From an uncultured Pseudomonadota bacterium (GTDB lineage: Bacteria > Myxococcota_A > UBA796 > GCA-2862545), in NCBI GenBank assembly GCA_913061235.1, contig CAJXTB010000003.1, forward strand, positions 248,001 to 312,000: a DNA stretch of 64,000 nt, read 5' to 3'. The first letter of the stretch is position 1, and each line of letters opens with the position of its first letter. The position numbers and the translations under genes were made by a program. The notes below the pieces were generated by a model that saw nothing but the letters and a program-made list of their open reading frames with translations, was not told the origin of the DNA and did not search any database. This document shows positions 45,973 to 54,376 of the stretch, in pieces.

Positions 45973-48222
45973 ATGCGCACACTGCTCTTGCTAGCTTTGG
46001 TGGGCTGCGGAGACCGCAGTCTGTCCTTCATCAACACAGACCCCAACGTGGTCATCCTGTCGCCAACAGACGGTGAGGGCCTCATTGAAGATGCGCCCGT
46101 CGTCCTGCGCGCTTCCGTAGATGACGCCGAATCCGCACTAGAAGACATCACCCTTGAGTGGAGCACCGACCGGGGCGAGCTCGTTGGGGAGCCCGGTGTG
46201 GTCGAAGGAGACGTCACCCTCTCGGTGCCCGGGTTCCCAAGCGGCCCCCTCACCCTGACCCTCACAGCGATTGACGCGGACGGGGCTTCCACAACAGACA
46301 GCGTGAACGTCACCGTCGCCGTCAATGATGCCCCCGAGCTCACCTTCACCGGGCCCGAAGAAAATGCCCAGATTGTCTTCGGAAACCCGGTCACCATCGG
46401 CATCTCCGTGTCGGACGACCGTGACGAAGCCGAAGACCTGACCCTCGACTGGAGTCAGGGCAGTGGCCCAGAATTCCCCAACTCGAACGGGACAGCGTCC
46501 GTCGTACTCACCGACCTGGCAGTTGGCGCCCATGACATTCGCGTCACTGTGACCGACACCCTCGGCGCCGAGACCCAAGGTACCCTCGGCCTGTTCGTGA
46601 CAGACGGCGATGTGGATGAGGACGGCTTCATCAGCACTGCTCTAGGAGGCACTGACTGTGATGACGGTGACGCAGACGTCTTCCCCGGCGCAGACGAGCT
46701 GTGCAACGACATCGACGACAACTGCAACTCCACAGTCGATGAGTCCAACCCCACGGCGCCACAGTGGTACTTAGACGGTGACGATGACGGGTTCGGCGCT
46801 GGAGACCCCACGCGCGCCTGCGCTGCCCCCACCGACCATGTGGCCGACAACACCGACTGCGACGACACTCGAAATGCCGTAAACCCGGACGCCACCGAGG
46901 TCTGCAACACCCGCGACGACAACTGCGACAGCGTCATCGACACAGACGCCACTGACCGAACGCCGTACTATGCAGACACCGACTTGGACGGCTTTGGCGC
47001 CGGTGAACCTTCCCTTTCATGCTCCGCCCCCGCTGGCACCGTGACGAACAACACCGACTGCGACGACACACGCAACGCGGTGAATCCAAACGCCACAGAG
47101 GTCTGCAACACCCGCGACGACAACTGCGACAGCATCATTGACACAGATGCCACCGACCGAACGCCGTTCTATCGGGACTCCGACCGCGACAGCTTCGGCA
47201 ACGTCGATCAGAGCGAGCTGGCCTGCACCGTTCCTGTAGGCTTCGTCGCCAACCCTGACGACTGCAACGATGCCGCCGCAAACGTCAACCCCAACGCAGA
47301 CGAGCTGTGCGGCGGCGAAGACGAGAACTGTGACGGTGCCTTGGACACAGGCGCGACCAACACCACCCTGTACTTCAGAGACGCAGACACGGACGGCTAC
47401 GGCATCTCCGGCGACTCCCAGCGCGGATGCAACGCTCCAACTGGCTACGTCAGCAACTCAGACGACTGCAACGACAACGAACGCCTCATTCACCCGTTTA
47501 TCGACGCAGACGGCGACGGCAGCAATGCCTGCCTCGACTGTGATGACAACGCGTCGGACCGAACCCCAGGCGCCAGTGAGGCCTGTGACGGCGTGGACAA
47601 CGACTGCGACGGTAACATTCCCATCAACGAGACCGCAAACGCAGACGGCGACGCATTCGTAGAGTGCAATGACTGCGACAATAGCAACTCGCTCATCTAC
47701 CCAGGTGCCCCTGAACGCTGCAACGGACTCGACGACGACTGTGACGGAGACGCAGACGAAGCAAGCTGCCCATGCCCGGTCTTCGCAGACGACAACGGCG
47801 TGCCGTACCAATTCTGCGAAGGGTCCCTCAACTGGGGCCAGGCCTTTGACGCCTGCGGAGATGACTACGAGTTGGTGAGCATTGAGTCCGCTACCGAAAA
47901 CACCTTCCTACGCCAGGTCATCGAGGACTACCCGTGGTCGACACCGCCCACCGGCCAGACGGCGGATGACGCTTGGTGGACCGGCGGGTCCCGCTCTACA
48001 GGCAGCTCGGGGCAGTTCTGCGCAAACGGCACCTCCCCTTGGCAGTGGCTGAGCGGCAGCGCGTTCACCTACACGAACTGGCGCGCAGGAGAGCCCAACA
48101 GCTTGAGCGGCTGTGAGGGCTGCGTCGAGATCTGGCTGGACGACGCGACCGGCCAGCCCCGCGCTGAGTGGAACGACGAGAACTGTGGACAGCGGCGAAA
48201 CTACATCTGTGAGCCGCTGTAG
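45973..48222 (+). CDS. Surface lipoprotein with MopE-type metal-binding repeats and C-type lectin domain
   Basis: The protein has 749 residues. The lipobox is LLALVGC-GDR. Two Ig-like beta domains (about residues 20-220) precede about six MopE-type repeats (DCDD...PGADELCNDIDDNC) rich in Asp and Cys with DxDxDG loops, suited to Ca2+ binding. A tandem 201-bp (67-residue) duplication is visible within this region, starting near 46850 and 47051. The C-terminal domain is a C-type lectin fold with EPN (mannose-type ligand triad), WND motif (EWNDENC) and paired cysteines. It should sit on the cell surface and bind sugar with calcium. It is divergent from the EcsC gene. Confidence 0.85.
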   Translation: MRTLLLLALVGCGDRSLSFINTDPNVVILSPTDGEGLIEDAPVVLRASVDDAESALEDITLEWSTDRGELVGEPGVVEGDVTLSVPGFPSGPLTLTLTAIDADGASTTDSVNVTVAVNDAPELTFTGPEENAQIVFGNPVTIGISVSDDRDEAEDLTLDWSQGSGPEFPNSNGTASVVLTDLAVGAHDIRVTVTDTLGAETQGTLGLFVTDGDVDEDGFISTALGGTDCDDGDADVFPGADELCNDIDDNCNSTVDESNPTAPQWYLDGDDDGFGAGDPTRACAAPTDHVADNTDCDDTRNAVNPDATEVCNTRDDNCDSVIDTDATDRTPYYADTDLDGFGAGEPSLSCSAPAGTVTNNTDCDDTRNAVNPNATEVCNTRDDNCDSIIDTDATDRTPFYRDSDRDSFGNVDQSELACTVPVGFVANPDDCNDAAANVNPNADELCGGEDENCDGALDTGATNTTLYFRDADTDGYGISGDSQRGCNAPTGYVSNSDDCNDNERLIHPFIDADGDGSNACLDCDDNASDRTPGASEACDGVDNDCDGNIPINETANADGDAFVECNDCDNSNSLIYPGAPERCNGLDDDCDGDADEASCPCPVFADDNGVPYQFCEGSLNWGQAFDACGDDYELVSIESATENTFLRQVIEDYPWSTPPTGQTADDAWWTGGSRSTGSSGQFCANGTSPWQWLSGSAFTYTNWRAGEPNSLSGCEGCVEIWLDDATGQPRAEWNDENCGQRRNYICEPL

Positions 48223-48237
48223 GCAGCCACGCGGTTA

Positions 48238-48397
48238 GCGCCTGTCCAAAAATAACTGCTTGGTTTCGGCACCGATGCATCCGCGAGGTCGTCGTTGCTC
48301 ACCTCTCTGGATGACCCGGCCATACCATCGGGTGAGCAGCCTTGTCCTCACGGCGCCTCGGCACCGCCACCTGGCGCACTTATTTTTGGACAGACCC
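48238..48397. mobile_element. 160-bp MITE-like element with 22-bp terminal inverted repeats
   Basis: The outer 22 bp of both ends (48238-48259 and 48376-48397) are inverted repeats with 19 matches, sharing the core CTGTCCAAAAATAA. TTA flanks both ends (48235-48237 and 48398-48400), consistent with a 3-bp target duplication; a 6-bp match TTAGCG also flanks a slightly shorter definition. No coding frame lies inside. It sits between two convergent genes and its right flank forms the stop codon of the gene at 48398. This looks like a non-autonomous transposon derivative; a parent transposase is not in the window. Confidence 0.7.
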
Positions 48398-49909
48398 TTA
48401 GCGAATCCAGATCTCTAGACCGTTGCCCCAGTGGCTGCTCGCGGAGTCATTCCAAGCATTGCCGTCGTAGTCGAATGTCGTGCTACACACCGCAGAATAC
48501 GAGCCAGACGGGTCGTTGTCCAAACGCATGTGCAACTGGCCACCAGTGGTGTAGCCGTAGTGACTTAGGTTCATGCCATCAAAGTTGGTGACGCTGCCGG
48601 CGAGGATGTCTCCGGTGCTGCAGTTCGCCGTCATGCCAACATCCGTACACACAAGGGTGCTCGTGTGCGGCGTGCTGGAGAACCAGCTCAAGAAGCTAGC
48701 GTCCGCAATGTTCTTGAACCACGTCGCTCGCTGGTTGACGTCGTTCTCTGCGATGACCGTAAAGCGTGCTTGAGTAAGCCCCGCCTCGTGCGCCTTGGTG
48801 AGTCGGGTAACGCCATGGGTCATGACCTCTGGGGTCGTGTCCCGAGACACTGTATCTAGAAGCTGAGATGGATTGAGCGCATTGGAGATGCCAAACCAAC
48901 CGTTCGGCTCACTCATCTGATTGCCCGAATGGTAGCGGTCAACCTTGGCCACAAGCATCCAACCGCCGCCGTCATTGTCCATGTCGCAGTACGCTGGGAA
49001 GCTGCTGATCTGGGGGGTTGGACGAATCATGTAGCGACCGCTACCGGTCTCCCCGGTGTACGCATACCCGGACGGTGGGTTGAGATACTCCGCACAGCTC
49101 GACGCCTCGGTGCCATCGGACCACGTACGACCGTTGAGGGCGTGGACGAGGTCCCCGACTGGCGGCGGCAGATCAGCCAGTGTGGTCCCGCGGGACACGT
49201 TGTCGGTGACGTCTTGGTAGGTGCCAATGTAGCTGTCTGCCCGGACCGTGAGGTTTACGCCAACCACGGCGTTGCTGGCCACGATGACATCCCGTCCGAT
49301 GCGCGCACCCGTCTGTACCGTAGCGTCCGCCTGGACCTCGGCACCCTTGCGCACTCGGACATTGGCCTCCAGCGTGGCGCCAGCACGAACCGTGACTTCT
49401 GGGCCCAGAATCGTGCCAGCTTCGATGACAGCGCCAGCCTCAATGACCACACCGCGAGCGATGACGACATTGTCGCCAATCTGTGCATCCCCAATGGACA
49501 CCAAAGCGCCAATCGTCACATTGGTCCCAAGCACTGCGTTCGCGTCTACGCTGCTGGCGTACCCGACCGACAGTCCATCACCAATGCGCGTGCCGTTCCC
49601 GAGAGACGAGGAACGTGACAGCGTGAGATTGTCCCCCACTTGCACGTCCGTGCCAATGGTCACGGTGCGCCCAACAACACCGTCGGTTCCGATGCTTGTT
49701 CCGGTCGACGGCCCAGAGGCGCCGGCGACAGAGCTACGTCGTCCAATGACCGTGCGGTCTCCGACAGTCGCATATGCACCAACAACCGTATAGGCGGATA
49801 CGTAGGCGTCCTCGCCTAGACTCGCGGTAGCATCCACAACCGCACTGTCGTGACTGTCCCCAGCCGCTGCGATACCTGTCGCCGTCAACAATACCCAGAC
49901 CATTCCCAT
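48398..49909 (-). CDS. Secreted left-handed beta-helix protein with C-terminal fibrinogen-like domain
   Basis: The protein has 503 residues with GGGGAG before the ATG. A signal peptide (VWVLLTATGIAAA-GD) precedes hexapeptide repeats (VVGAYATVGDRTVIG, AVIEAGTILGPEVTV, RVRKGAEVQADATV, ARIGRDVIVASNAVVG) for roughly 240 residues. The C-terminal domain has fibrinogen marks (SCAEYLNPPSG, SGRYMIRP, FPAYCDMDNDGGGWMLVAKV). The strap RVRK..E....TV..GARIGRDV is shared with the proteins at 1-2049 and 59156-60265. It should be an extracellular or surface protein of unknown ligand. Confidence 0.82.
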   Translation of the reverse strand: MGMVWVLLTATGIAAAGDSHDSAVVDATASLGEDAYVSAYTVVGAYATVGDRTVIGRRSSVAGASGPSTGTSIGTDGVVGRTVTIGTDVQVGDNLTLSRSSSLGNGTRIGDGLSVGYASSVDANAVLGTNVTIGALVSIGDAQIGDNVVIARGVVIEAGAVIEAGTILGPEVTVRAGATLEANVRVRKGAEVQADATVQTGARIGRDVIVASNAVVGVNLTVRADSYIGTYQDVTDNVSRGTTLADLPPPVGDLVHALNGRTWSDGTEASSCAEYLNPPSGYAYTGETGSGRYMIRPTPQISSFPAYCDMDNDGGGWMLVAKVDRYHSGNQMSEPNGWFGISNALNPSQLLDTVSRDTTPEVMTHGVTRLTKAHEAGLTQARFTVIAENDVNQRATWFKNIADASFLSWFSSTPHTSTLVCTDVGMTANCSTGDILAGSVTNFDGMNLSHYGYTTGGQLHMRLDNDPSGSYSAVCSTTFDYDGNAWNDSASSHWGNGLEIWIR

Positions 49910-50011
49910 TTGAACTCCCCGTTCGTCCGCCCACTATAACCGAGTTGTTCTCGCTACGGCAGAGCATTCCCCACTTCCCCACGTCGCGTGGGAAGCGCTA
50001 GGAGCACCCTC

Positions 50012-50713
50012 GTGGAGCCCGTACTCGAAGTCTACTTGGCCAGTACCCGGTCTGGAGACGACCTATCCGTATTGTCGTTGCTCACCGGAGCGGACTTCGT
50101 TGTCCAGCTGACCCTCTTGGTGTTGGTCTTCATGAGCTTTGGCTGCTGGGCCATCATTGTTCAGAAGTACCTGCGCCTGCGCTCGGCAACCCGCCAGTCG
50201 GCCAAGTTCCTGGACGTCTTCTGGAAGAGCAAGAAGCTCGACACGGTGTACGAGCAGACCGGCGCCTTCCAAAAGAGCCCCATCGCTGAAGTCTTTAAGG
50301 CTGGCTACCAGGAGCTCGCGAAGGTCACCGCTGGCGGCAACGACAAGGCGGATGCGGTCGACAACCTGACCCGCACCCTGCGCCGCGCAACGAGCGTAGA
50401 GAACGTGAACCTCGAACGCTACATCACGTTCCTCGCTACTACCGGTGCTACCGCGCCGTTTATTGGCTTGTTCGGTACAGTCTGGGGAATCCTGCGGGCA
50501 TTCCAGAAGCTGGCCGGTGCAACATCCGCAAGCATTGACGTTGTGGGCCCAGACATTGCCCACGCACTCATTGCAACGGCTGCGGGCCTTGTGGCCGCCA
50601 TTCCGGCTGTCATGGCATTCAACTACTTCAACAGTAGCTTGCGTCGCCTGAACACCGAGATGGACAACTTCTCGGCCGACTTCCTCAATATCGTCAAGCG
50701 TCACCTGAGGTAG
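50012..50713 (+). CDS. tolQ: TolQ-type proton channel subunit (MotA/TolQ/ExbB)
   Basis: The protein has 233 residues. A GTG preceded by AGGAG (50000-50004) is chosen over the GTG at 49988. Three membrane helices are visible: [25 protein letters not shown], and the conserved pair [23 protein letters not shown] and [23 protein letters not shown]. With TolR it would use the proton gradient to energise the TolA protein. It is the first gene of a TolQRAB cluster; ExbB is the alternative, but tolB downstream supports TolQ. Confidence 0.9.
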   Translation: MEPVLEVYLASTRSGDDLSVLSLLTGADFVVQLTLLVLVFMSFGCWAIIVQKYLRLRSATRQSAKFLDVFWKSKKLDTVYEQTGAFQKSPIAEVFKAGYQELAKVTAGGNDKADAVDNLTRTLRRATSVENVNLERYITFLATTGATAPFIGLFGTVWGILRAFQKLAGATSASIDVVGPDIAHALIATAAGLVAAIPAVMAFNYFNSSLRRLNTEMDNFSADFLNIVKRHLR

Positions 50714-50715
50714 CC

Positions 50716-51150
50716 ATGGGAATGAGCGGAGGCAGCGGTCCCGGCGGAACCATGGCAGATATCAACGTCACCCCAATGGTGGACGTGATGCTCGTGCTGC
50801 TCATCATCTTCATGATCACAGCACCCTTGATGCAGACAGGCGTGGATATCGACCTTCCAAGGGCTGATGCGCCACCATTGATCATGGACGATACCGAGGA
50901 CCAACTCGTCTTGTCAGTGCCGGGGGACGGCACCTTCGCCCTCAACGATGTTGGCAACATCCCCATGGAAGAGATGGCAGACCGGTTGCCAGCCTTGGCC
51001 CTCGCCAACCCCGACCAAGCCATTTTCCTTCAGGCGGATGGCACCGTTACCTGGGAAGAATTGGCTCCTGTGTTTGCCGCCTGTAAGAACGCGGGATTTC
51101 CGCGCGTTGGCTTGGTGTTCGACCCACTAGGCGCCCCCGACCCCGAGTAA
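50716..51150 (+). CDS. tolR: TolR/ExbD family protein
   Basis: The product has 144 residues. A single membrane helix ([18 protein letters not shown]) contains the conserved Asp at the start, as in TolR and ExbD ([19 protein letters not shown]). The periplasmic tail ([17 protein letters not shown]) is of normal size. GAGG lies 5 bp upstream and tolQ ends 2 bp before the ATG. It is the TolQ partner. Confidence 0.92.
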   Translation: MGMSGGSGPGGTMADINVTPMVDVMLVLLIIFMITAPLMQTGVDIDLPRADAPPLIMDDTEDQLVLSVPGDGTFALNDVGNIPMEEMADRLPALALANPDQAIFLQADGTVTWEELAPVFAACKNAGFPRVGLVFDPLGAPDPE

Positions 51151-51154
51151 CTGT

Positions 51155-52027
51155 ATGGCTTACGTCCCCTCTTCTGTCCTCAATCCCACACCGCAACCGC
51201 TCGGCCTCGCTGCGCTCGCGTCGATTGGACTGCATGTAGGCGGCGTGGTGATGTTCGTAGGCTGGACGTTTCTGTGCAGCACCGGCGAGCCAGTCCGGGA
51301 CATTCGGCCCTCCATCGAGATTGAGTTCGCCGAGATGAAGCACGCCCCCGGCATGCCGCAGATCGCTATGCGCTTGCCCACACCACCGAGCCTAGACCGC
51401 GCGGTGGAGGCTCCGGCAGCTCCAGAGCCCGAGCCGGCGCCCGCACCTGCGGCACCAGAGCCGCCGCCCCCGCGCGAGAGCGACCTGACCTTCACCACGC
51501 CAGAGCCCGCCCCCGCACCGCCTTCTCCCGCGCCTGTCGTGCCCACGCCTCGCCCCGCTCCAGTGGCCCCGACTCCAGCCCCGGACAACAGTGCCGCACG
51601 GCAGCAGGCCCTCGACCGAATGGCACGCGAAGCCCGACTCGCAGAGCTTCAGAGCGACGCCCGTATTGGCGACCGCAACCAAGAAGCCACGGACCCGAAC
51701 GCCACGGGTAGCGAGAACCTCGGTTCTGCCTCTGGAAATCCCGCAGACCCCGAGCTGGCTCGCTGGCGCGCCATGACTCAGGCACGCTTTGCAGACGTGT
51801 TCGCTCCAATCCAGAGCGAGCCCGGCCTCCTTGCAAAGGTTCGTGTCACGATTGACCCTGAATCAGGAATCATCCGCTCAACTCGGGTTCTCCAGCCCAG
51901 TGGAAACGCGTCTTTCGACGCTGCAGCAGAGCGGTCTGCCAAGAGTCTCATTCGAATTGAACTTCCCCCGTCACGCTTTCGCGAGATGGTGGGGTCCAAT
52001 CTCGACATCACCTACCAGCCCAAGTGA
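51155..52027 (+). CDS. TolA/TonB-like energy transducer
   Basis: The protein has 290 residues. One membrane helix (ALASIGLHVGGVVMFVGW) is followed by a long Pro/Ala/Glu-rich periplasmic linker (residues about 75-145), then a short helix and a TonB/TolA C-terminal domain (LLAKVRVTIDPESGIIRSTRVL, FDAAAERSAKSL). TolA domains differ by an Ala/Lys helical linker, so the Pro-rich linker looks TonB-like, but position between tolR and tolB argues for TolA function. Confidence 0.8.
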   Translation: MAYVPSSVLNPTPQPLGLAALASIGLHVGGVVMFVGWTFLCSTGEPVRDIRPSIEIEFAEMKHAPGMPQIAMRLPTPPSLDRAVEAPAAPEPEPAPAPAAPEPPPPRESDLTFTTPEPAPAPPSPAPVVPTPRPAPVAPTPAPDNSAARQQALDRMAREARLAELQSDARIGDRNQEATDPNATGSENLGSASGNPADPELARWRAMTQARFADVFAPIQSEPGLLAKVRVTIDPESGIIRSTRVLQPSGNASFDAAAERSAKSLIRIELPPSRFREMVGSNLDITYQPK

Positions 52028-52032
52028 GCCCG

Positions 52033-53331
52033 ATGCGCATTGTCCTTGCTGCCCTGATGACGACCCTTGCTTTTGTCGGGACACCAGACGCCCTGGCCCA
52101 GGACGACGGCCCCGGCTTCGCTCTGAGCGTTCGTGCCGGCGACCGCAGCCTTCCCATTGCCTTGCCACAGCCACAGGTCGAGTCCGGCGCAAACGCTCAA
52201 GCGGCCGTCTTTTGGGCGACGCTGACACGCGACCTCGAGATGAGCGGCTACTTCCGCATCATTGACCCCAATGCCTACTTTGAGCAGGCAGATAGCGGCA
52301 TCACGCCGGGCTCGTTCGACTTTTCGACCTGGCAGCAGATCCGCGCGACGGCCCTCGCCAAGACCGCGATTCGCACCGTCGGCGGTAAGCTCCAGGCAGA
52401 CGTCTACTTGTACGACGTGGGCATTGGAAACAAGATTGACGGTCGCCGTTTTGAGGCCGAAGACACGGAAGCCCGTGTACTCGCTCACCGCGCTGCTGAC
52501 GCCATCCTAGAGGCACTCGGGTACGAAGGCATCTTCGACAGCCAGCTACTCGCTGTGCGCGACTCCGGCCCCGACCGCAAGGCCATCTACCGGGTGGACA
52601 TTGACGGCGAAGGCCAGCGTCGCCTGTCCAGCAACGGCATCAACTTGTCCCCGTCGTGGAGCGCAGACGCCAGCAAGTTCGCCTACACCACCTACATCAA
52701 TCAGCGCATGGCTGTGGTGGTTCGCGACAGCCGCTCGGGCTCACCGCGCACCCTGTCCTCTGCCAATGGCGTCAACACCGGAGCCGCCTTCTCGCCGGAT
52801 GGCTCCATGGTTGCCATTGCACGCAGCAGCCCTAGCGGCATGGACACGGACATTGTGCTGCTGAGCGCCGACACAGGCGAAGTGATTCGCAACTTGACCA
52901 CTGGCGGCGGCATTGACGTCAATCCGTCATTCTCGCCCGATGGCCGGCGCGTCACCTTCAGCAGCGAGCGCAGCGGCGGCTCGCAGATCTTCACCGTCCC
53001 CGTTGGCGGCGGCGAAGCCAACCGGGTGACCTTTGAGGGCTCACGCAACTTTGAGCCTCGGTACAGCCCAGACGGCAGCAAGATTGCCTTTGTCAGCCAG
53101 AGCGGCGGCTTCGACATCTTCGTTGTTGGCGTGGACGGCAGCGGACTGCGCCGAATCACACAGGGTCAGGGCGCGAACAAGTCGCCTAGCTGGAGCCCAG
53201 ACGGCCGCTACTTGGCGTTCGCAAGCGACCGCTCGGGACGCTCTGAGATCTGGATGTCCACGGCAGATGGCCGCCACCAGACCCAAGTGACCACGGGCGG
53301 TGGCTGGACTCAGCCGATGTGGCGTCCGTAG
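52033..53331 (+). CDS. tolB: TolB periplasmic beta-propeller protein
   Basis: The protein has 432 residues with a signal peptide (TLAFVGTPDALA-QD). The N-terminal domain matches TolB (MSGYFRIIDPNAYFEQ, GKLQADVYLYDVG). The C-terminal six-bladed propeller has repeated NLSPSWSADASKFAYTT, GAAFSPDGSMVAIA, VNPSFSPDGRRVTFSSER, FEPRYSPDGSKIAFVS, KSPSWSPDGRYLAFASDRS blocks. It interacts with Pal and TolA at the outer membrane. A GTG nine bases upstream is an alternative start. No pal gene follows; the next gene is convergent. Confidence 0.93.
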   Translation: MRIVLAALMTTLAFVGTPDALAQDDGPGFALSVRAGDRSLPIALPQPQVESGANAQAAVFWATLTRDLEMSGYFRIIDPNAYFEQADSGITPGSFDFSTWQQIRATALAKTAIRTVGGKLQADVYLYDVGIGNKIDGRRFEAEDTEARVLAHRAADAILEALGYEGIFDSQLLAVRDSGPDRKAIYRVDIDGEGQRRLSSNGINLSPSWSADASKFAYTTYINQRMAVVVRDSRSGSPRTLSSANGVNTGAAFSPDGSMVAIARSSPSGMDTDIVLLSADTGEVIRNLTTGGGIDVNPSFSPDGRRVTFSSERSGGSQIFTVPVGGGEANRVTFEGSRNFEPRYSPDGSKIAFVSQSGGFDIFVVGVDGSGLRRITQGQGANKSPSWSPDGRYLAFASDRSGRSEIWMSTADGRHQTQVTTGGGWTQPMWRP

Positions 53332-53343
53332 CTAGTTGGACGC
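53322..53343. terminator. Hairpin spanning the stop codons of tolB and the next gene
   Basis: GCGTCC and GGACGC pair around a 10-nt loop that contains both convergent stop codons. There is no long T-run, so strength is uncertain. Confidence 0.35.
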
Positions 53344-53649
53344 AGCAGCGGCGTAGCTCTCGCCAAACGCGACGGCCTCGGACAGACTGATCTCGCCGTC
53401 CGCAGCCGCTTCTTCAAGCTCGACCTGGAACATCACCAGCTCGCTGAACGAGAAGATGTCGCTCGCCGATGCAGCAACCGCAGCATCGATAGTCGCGAGC
53501 ATGGCCGGCTGTCCGTCGCCTGTACATGCGGCGACCTTCAGACGGGCTTCGGTCAAGGTGTCACCAGCGGCCTGCGACATGATGCCGCCACACGCGAGTG
53601 TAGAACCAACCACGACCAAACCGAACGCTGCAAGAAAGACTGTACGCAT
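53332..53649 (-). CDS. Small lipoprotein
   Basis: The protein has 105 residues with GGAG 5 bp before the ATG. Lipobox STLAC-GGI. The mature part is a helical, acidic and Ala-rich sequence (AAGDTLTEARLKVAACTGDGQ, then ISLSEAVAFGESYAAAASN) with one extra cysteine. No family is recognised. The longer frame to 53940 is antisense to the cupin gene and not supported. Confidence 0.6.
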   Translation of the reverse strand: MRTVFLAAFGLVVVGSTLACGGIMSQAAGDTLTEARLKVAACTGDGQPAMLATIDAAVAASASDIFSFSELVMFQVELEEAAADGEISLSEAVAFGESYAAAASN

Positions 53650-53692
53650 CACGACTCCAAGAGATGCCGCCGACGTAGCCCGAGCGAGCCGG

Positions 53693-54367
53693 TCACTCAA
53701 GTGTGGAGATGTGCTGTAAGTGTCCGGTCTTCGACCACAACCGAGTGCCAAGAGGCCCGGCAACCGCAGAGAGACGTCCACCAGGTGGCACGCGTAGCCA
53801 GCTGTGCACCCCGAGCGTATCGGTCTCCGCTTGCGCTGTTCCTTCGAGCACAAAGAACTCCCCACCACCGGGAAGGTCGACAGTGACCGCGGTTCCTGCA
53901 TCCCAGCGCTCCATCTGTACGGTCTCGCGCACGTCTGCAAAGAGGTGCTGAGCCCACACCCCAGGACGCTTGGGGTCCGCCACCCAGTCCAGTGCGTTGG
54001 TGTCCGTGCGTACCTGCGTTCGGTCGGACAGGTCGAACTGCCACAGCTTGACCAGAATCACGCAGCCCTCCTCCGACCCAGGAGTGTGTCGAGACGTCGG
54101 AGGATTGCGCACGTAGCTACCGGCCGGAAAGTCGCCATGTTCATCTTGGAAGACGCCCTGCAAGACCACGAACTCCTCGCCACCCGTGTGAGTGTGCGGC
54201 GAGAAACGACTGCCGGGCGCGTACCGCACGACCGTGGTTGCCCGAGCAACCTCATCCCCAATGCGGTCGAGCATGCGGCGATGCACACCCGCCATGGGCG
54301 AGGCGAGCCACTCCACGCTGTCGGTGTGCACAACGATGCGCCGCGAGAAGTCTGCGTTGAGGTTCAT
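53693..54367 (-). CDS. ChrR-like cupin domain protein
   Basis: This 224-residue product has two cupin folds. The first has the metal motif PHTHTGGEEFVVLQGVF (H-x-H-x4-E) followed by DFPAGSYVRNPPTSRH with the fourth ligand. The second half repeats the pattern less well (GTAVTVDLPGGGEFFVLEG, LRVPPGGRL). The layout resembles ChrR C-terminal cupin anti-sigma modules but without the N-terminal zinc anti-sigma domain, so it is more likely a metal-dependent enzyme or sensor. It lies upstream of the small lipoprotein gene. Confidence 0.8.
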   Translation of the reverse strand: MNLNADFSRRIVVHTDSVEWLASPMAGVHRRMLDRIGDEVARATTVVRYAPGSRFSPHTHTGGEEFVVLQGVFQDEHGDFPAGSYVRNPPTSRHTPGSEEGCVILVKLWQFDLSDRTQVRTDTNALDWVADPKRPGVWAQHLFADVRETVQMERWDAGTAVTVDLPGGGEFFVLEGTAQAETDTLGVHSWLRVPPGGRLSAVAGPLGTRLWSKTGHLQHISTLE

Positions 54368-54376
54368 GCCCTCCCC

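Noticed and set aside
48238-48397. Possible integron attC site
   Set aside because: The ends do not fit GTTRRRY and RYYYAAC core sites, and no integrase or cassette array is near; TTA duplication and inverted ends fit a MITE better.
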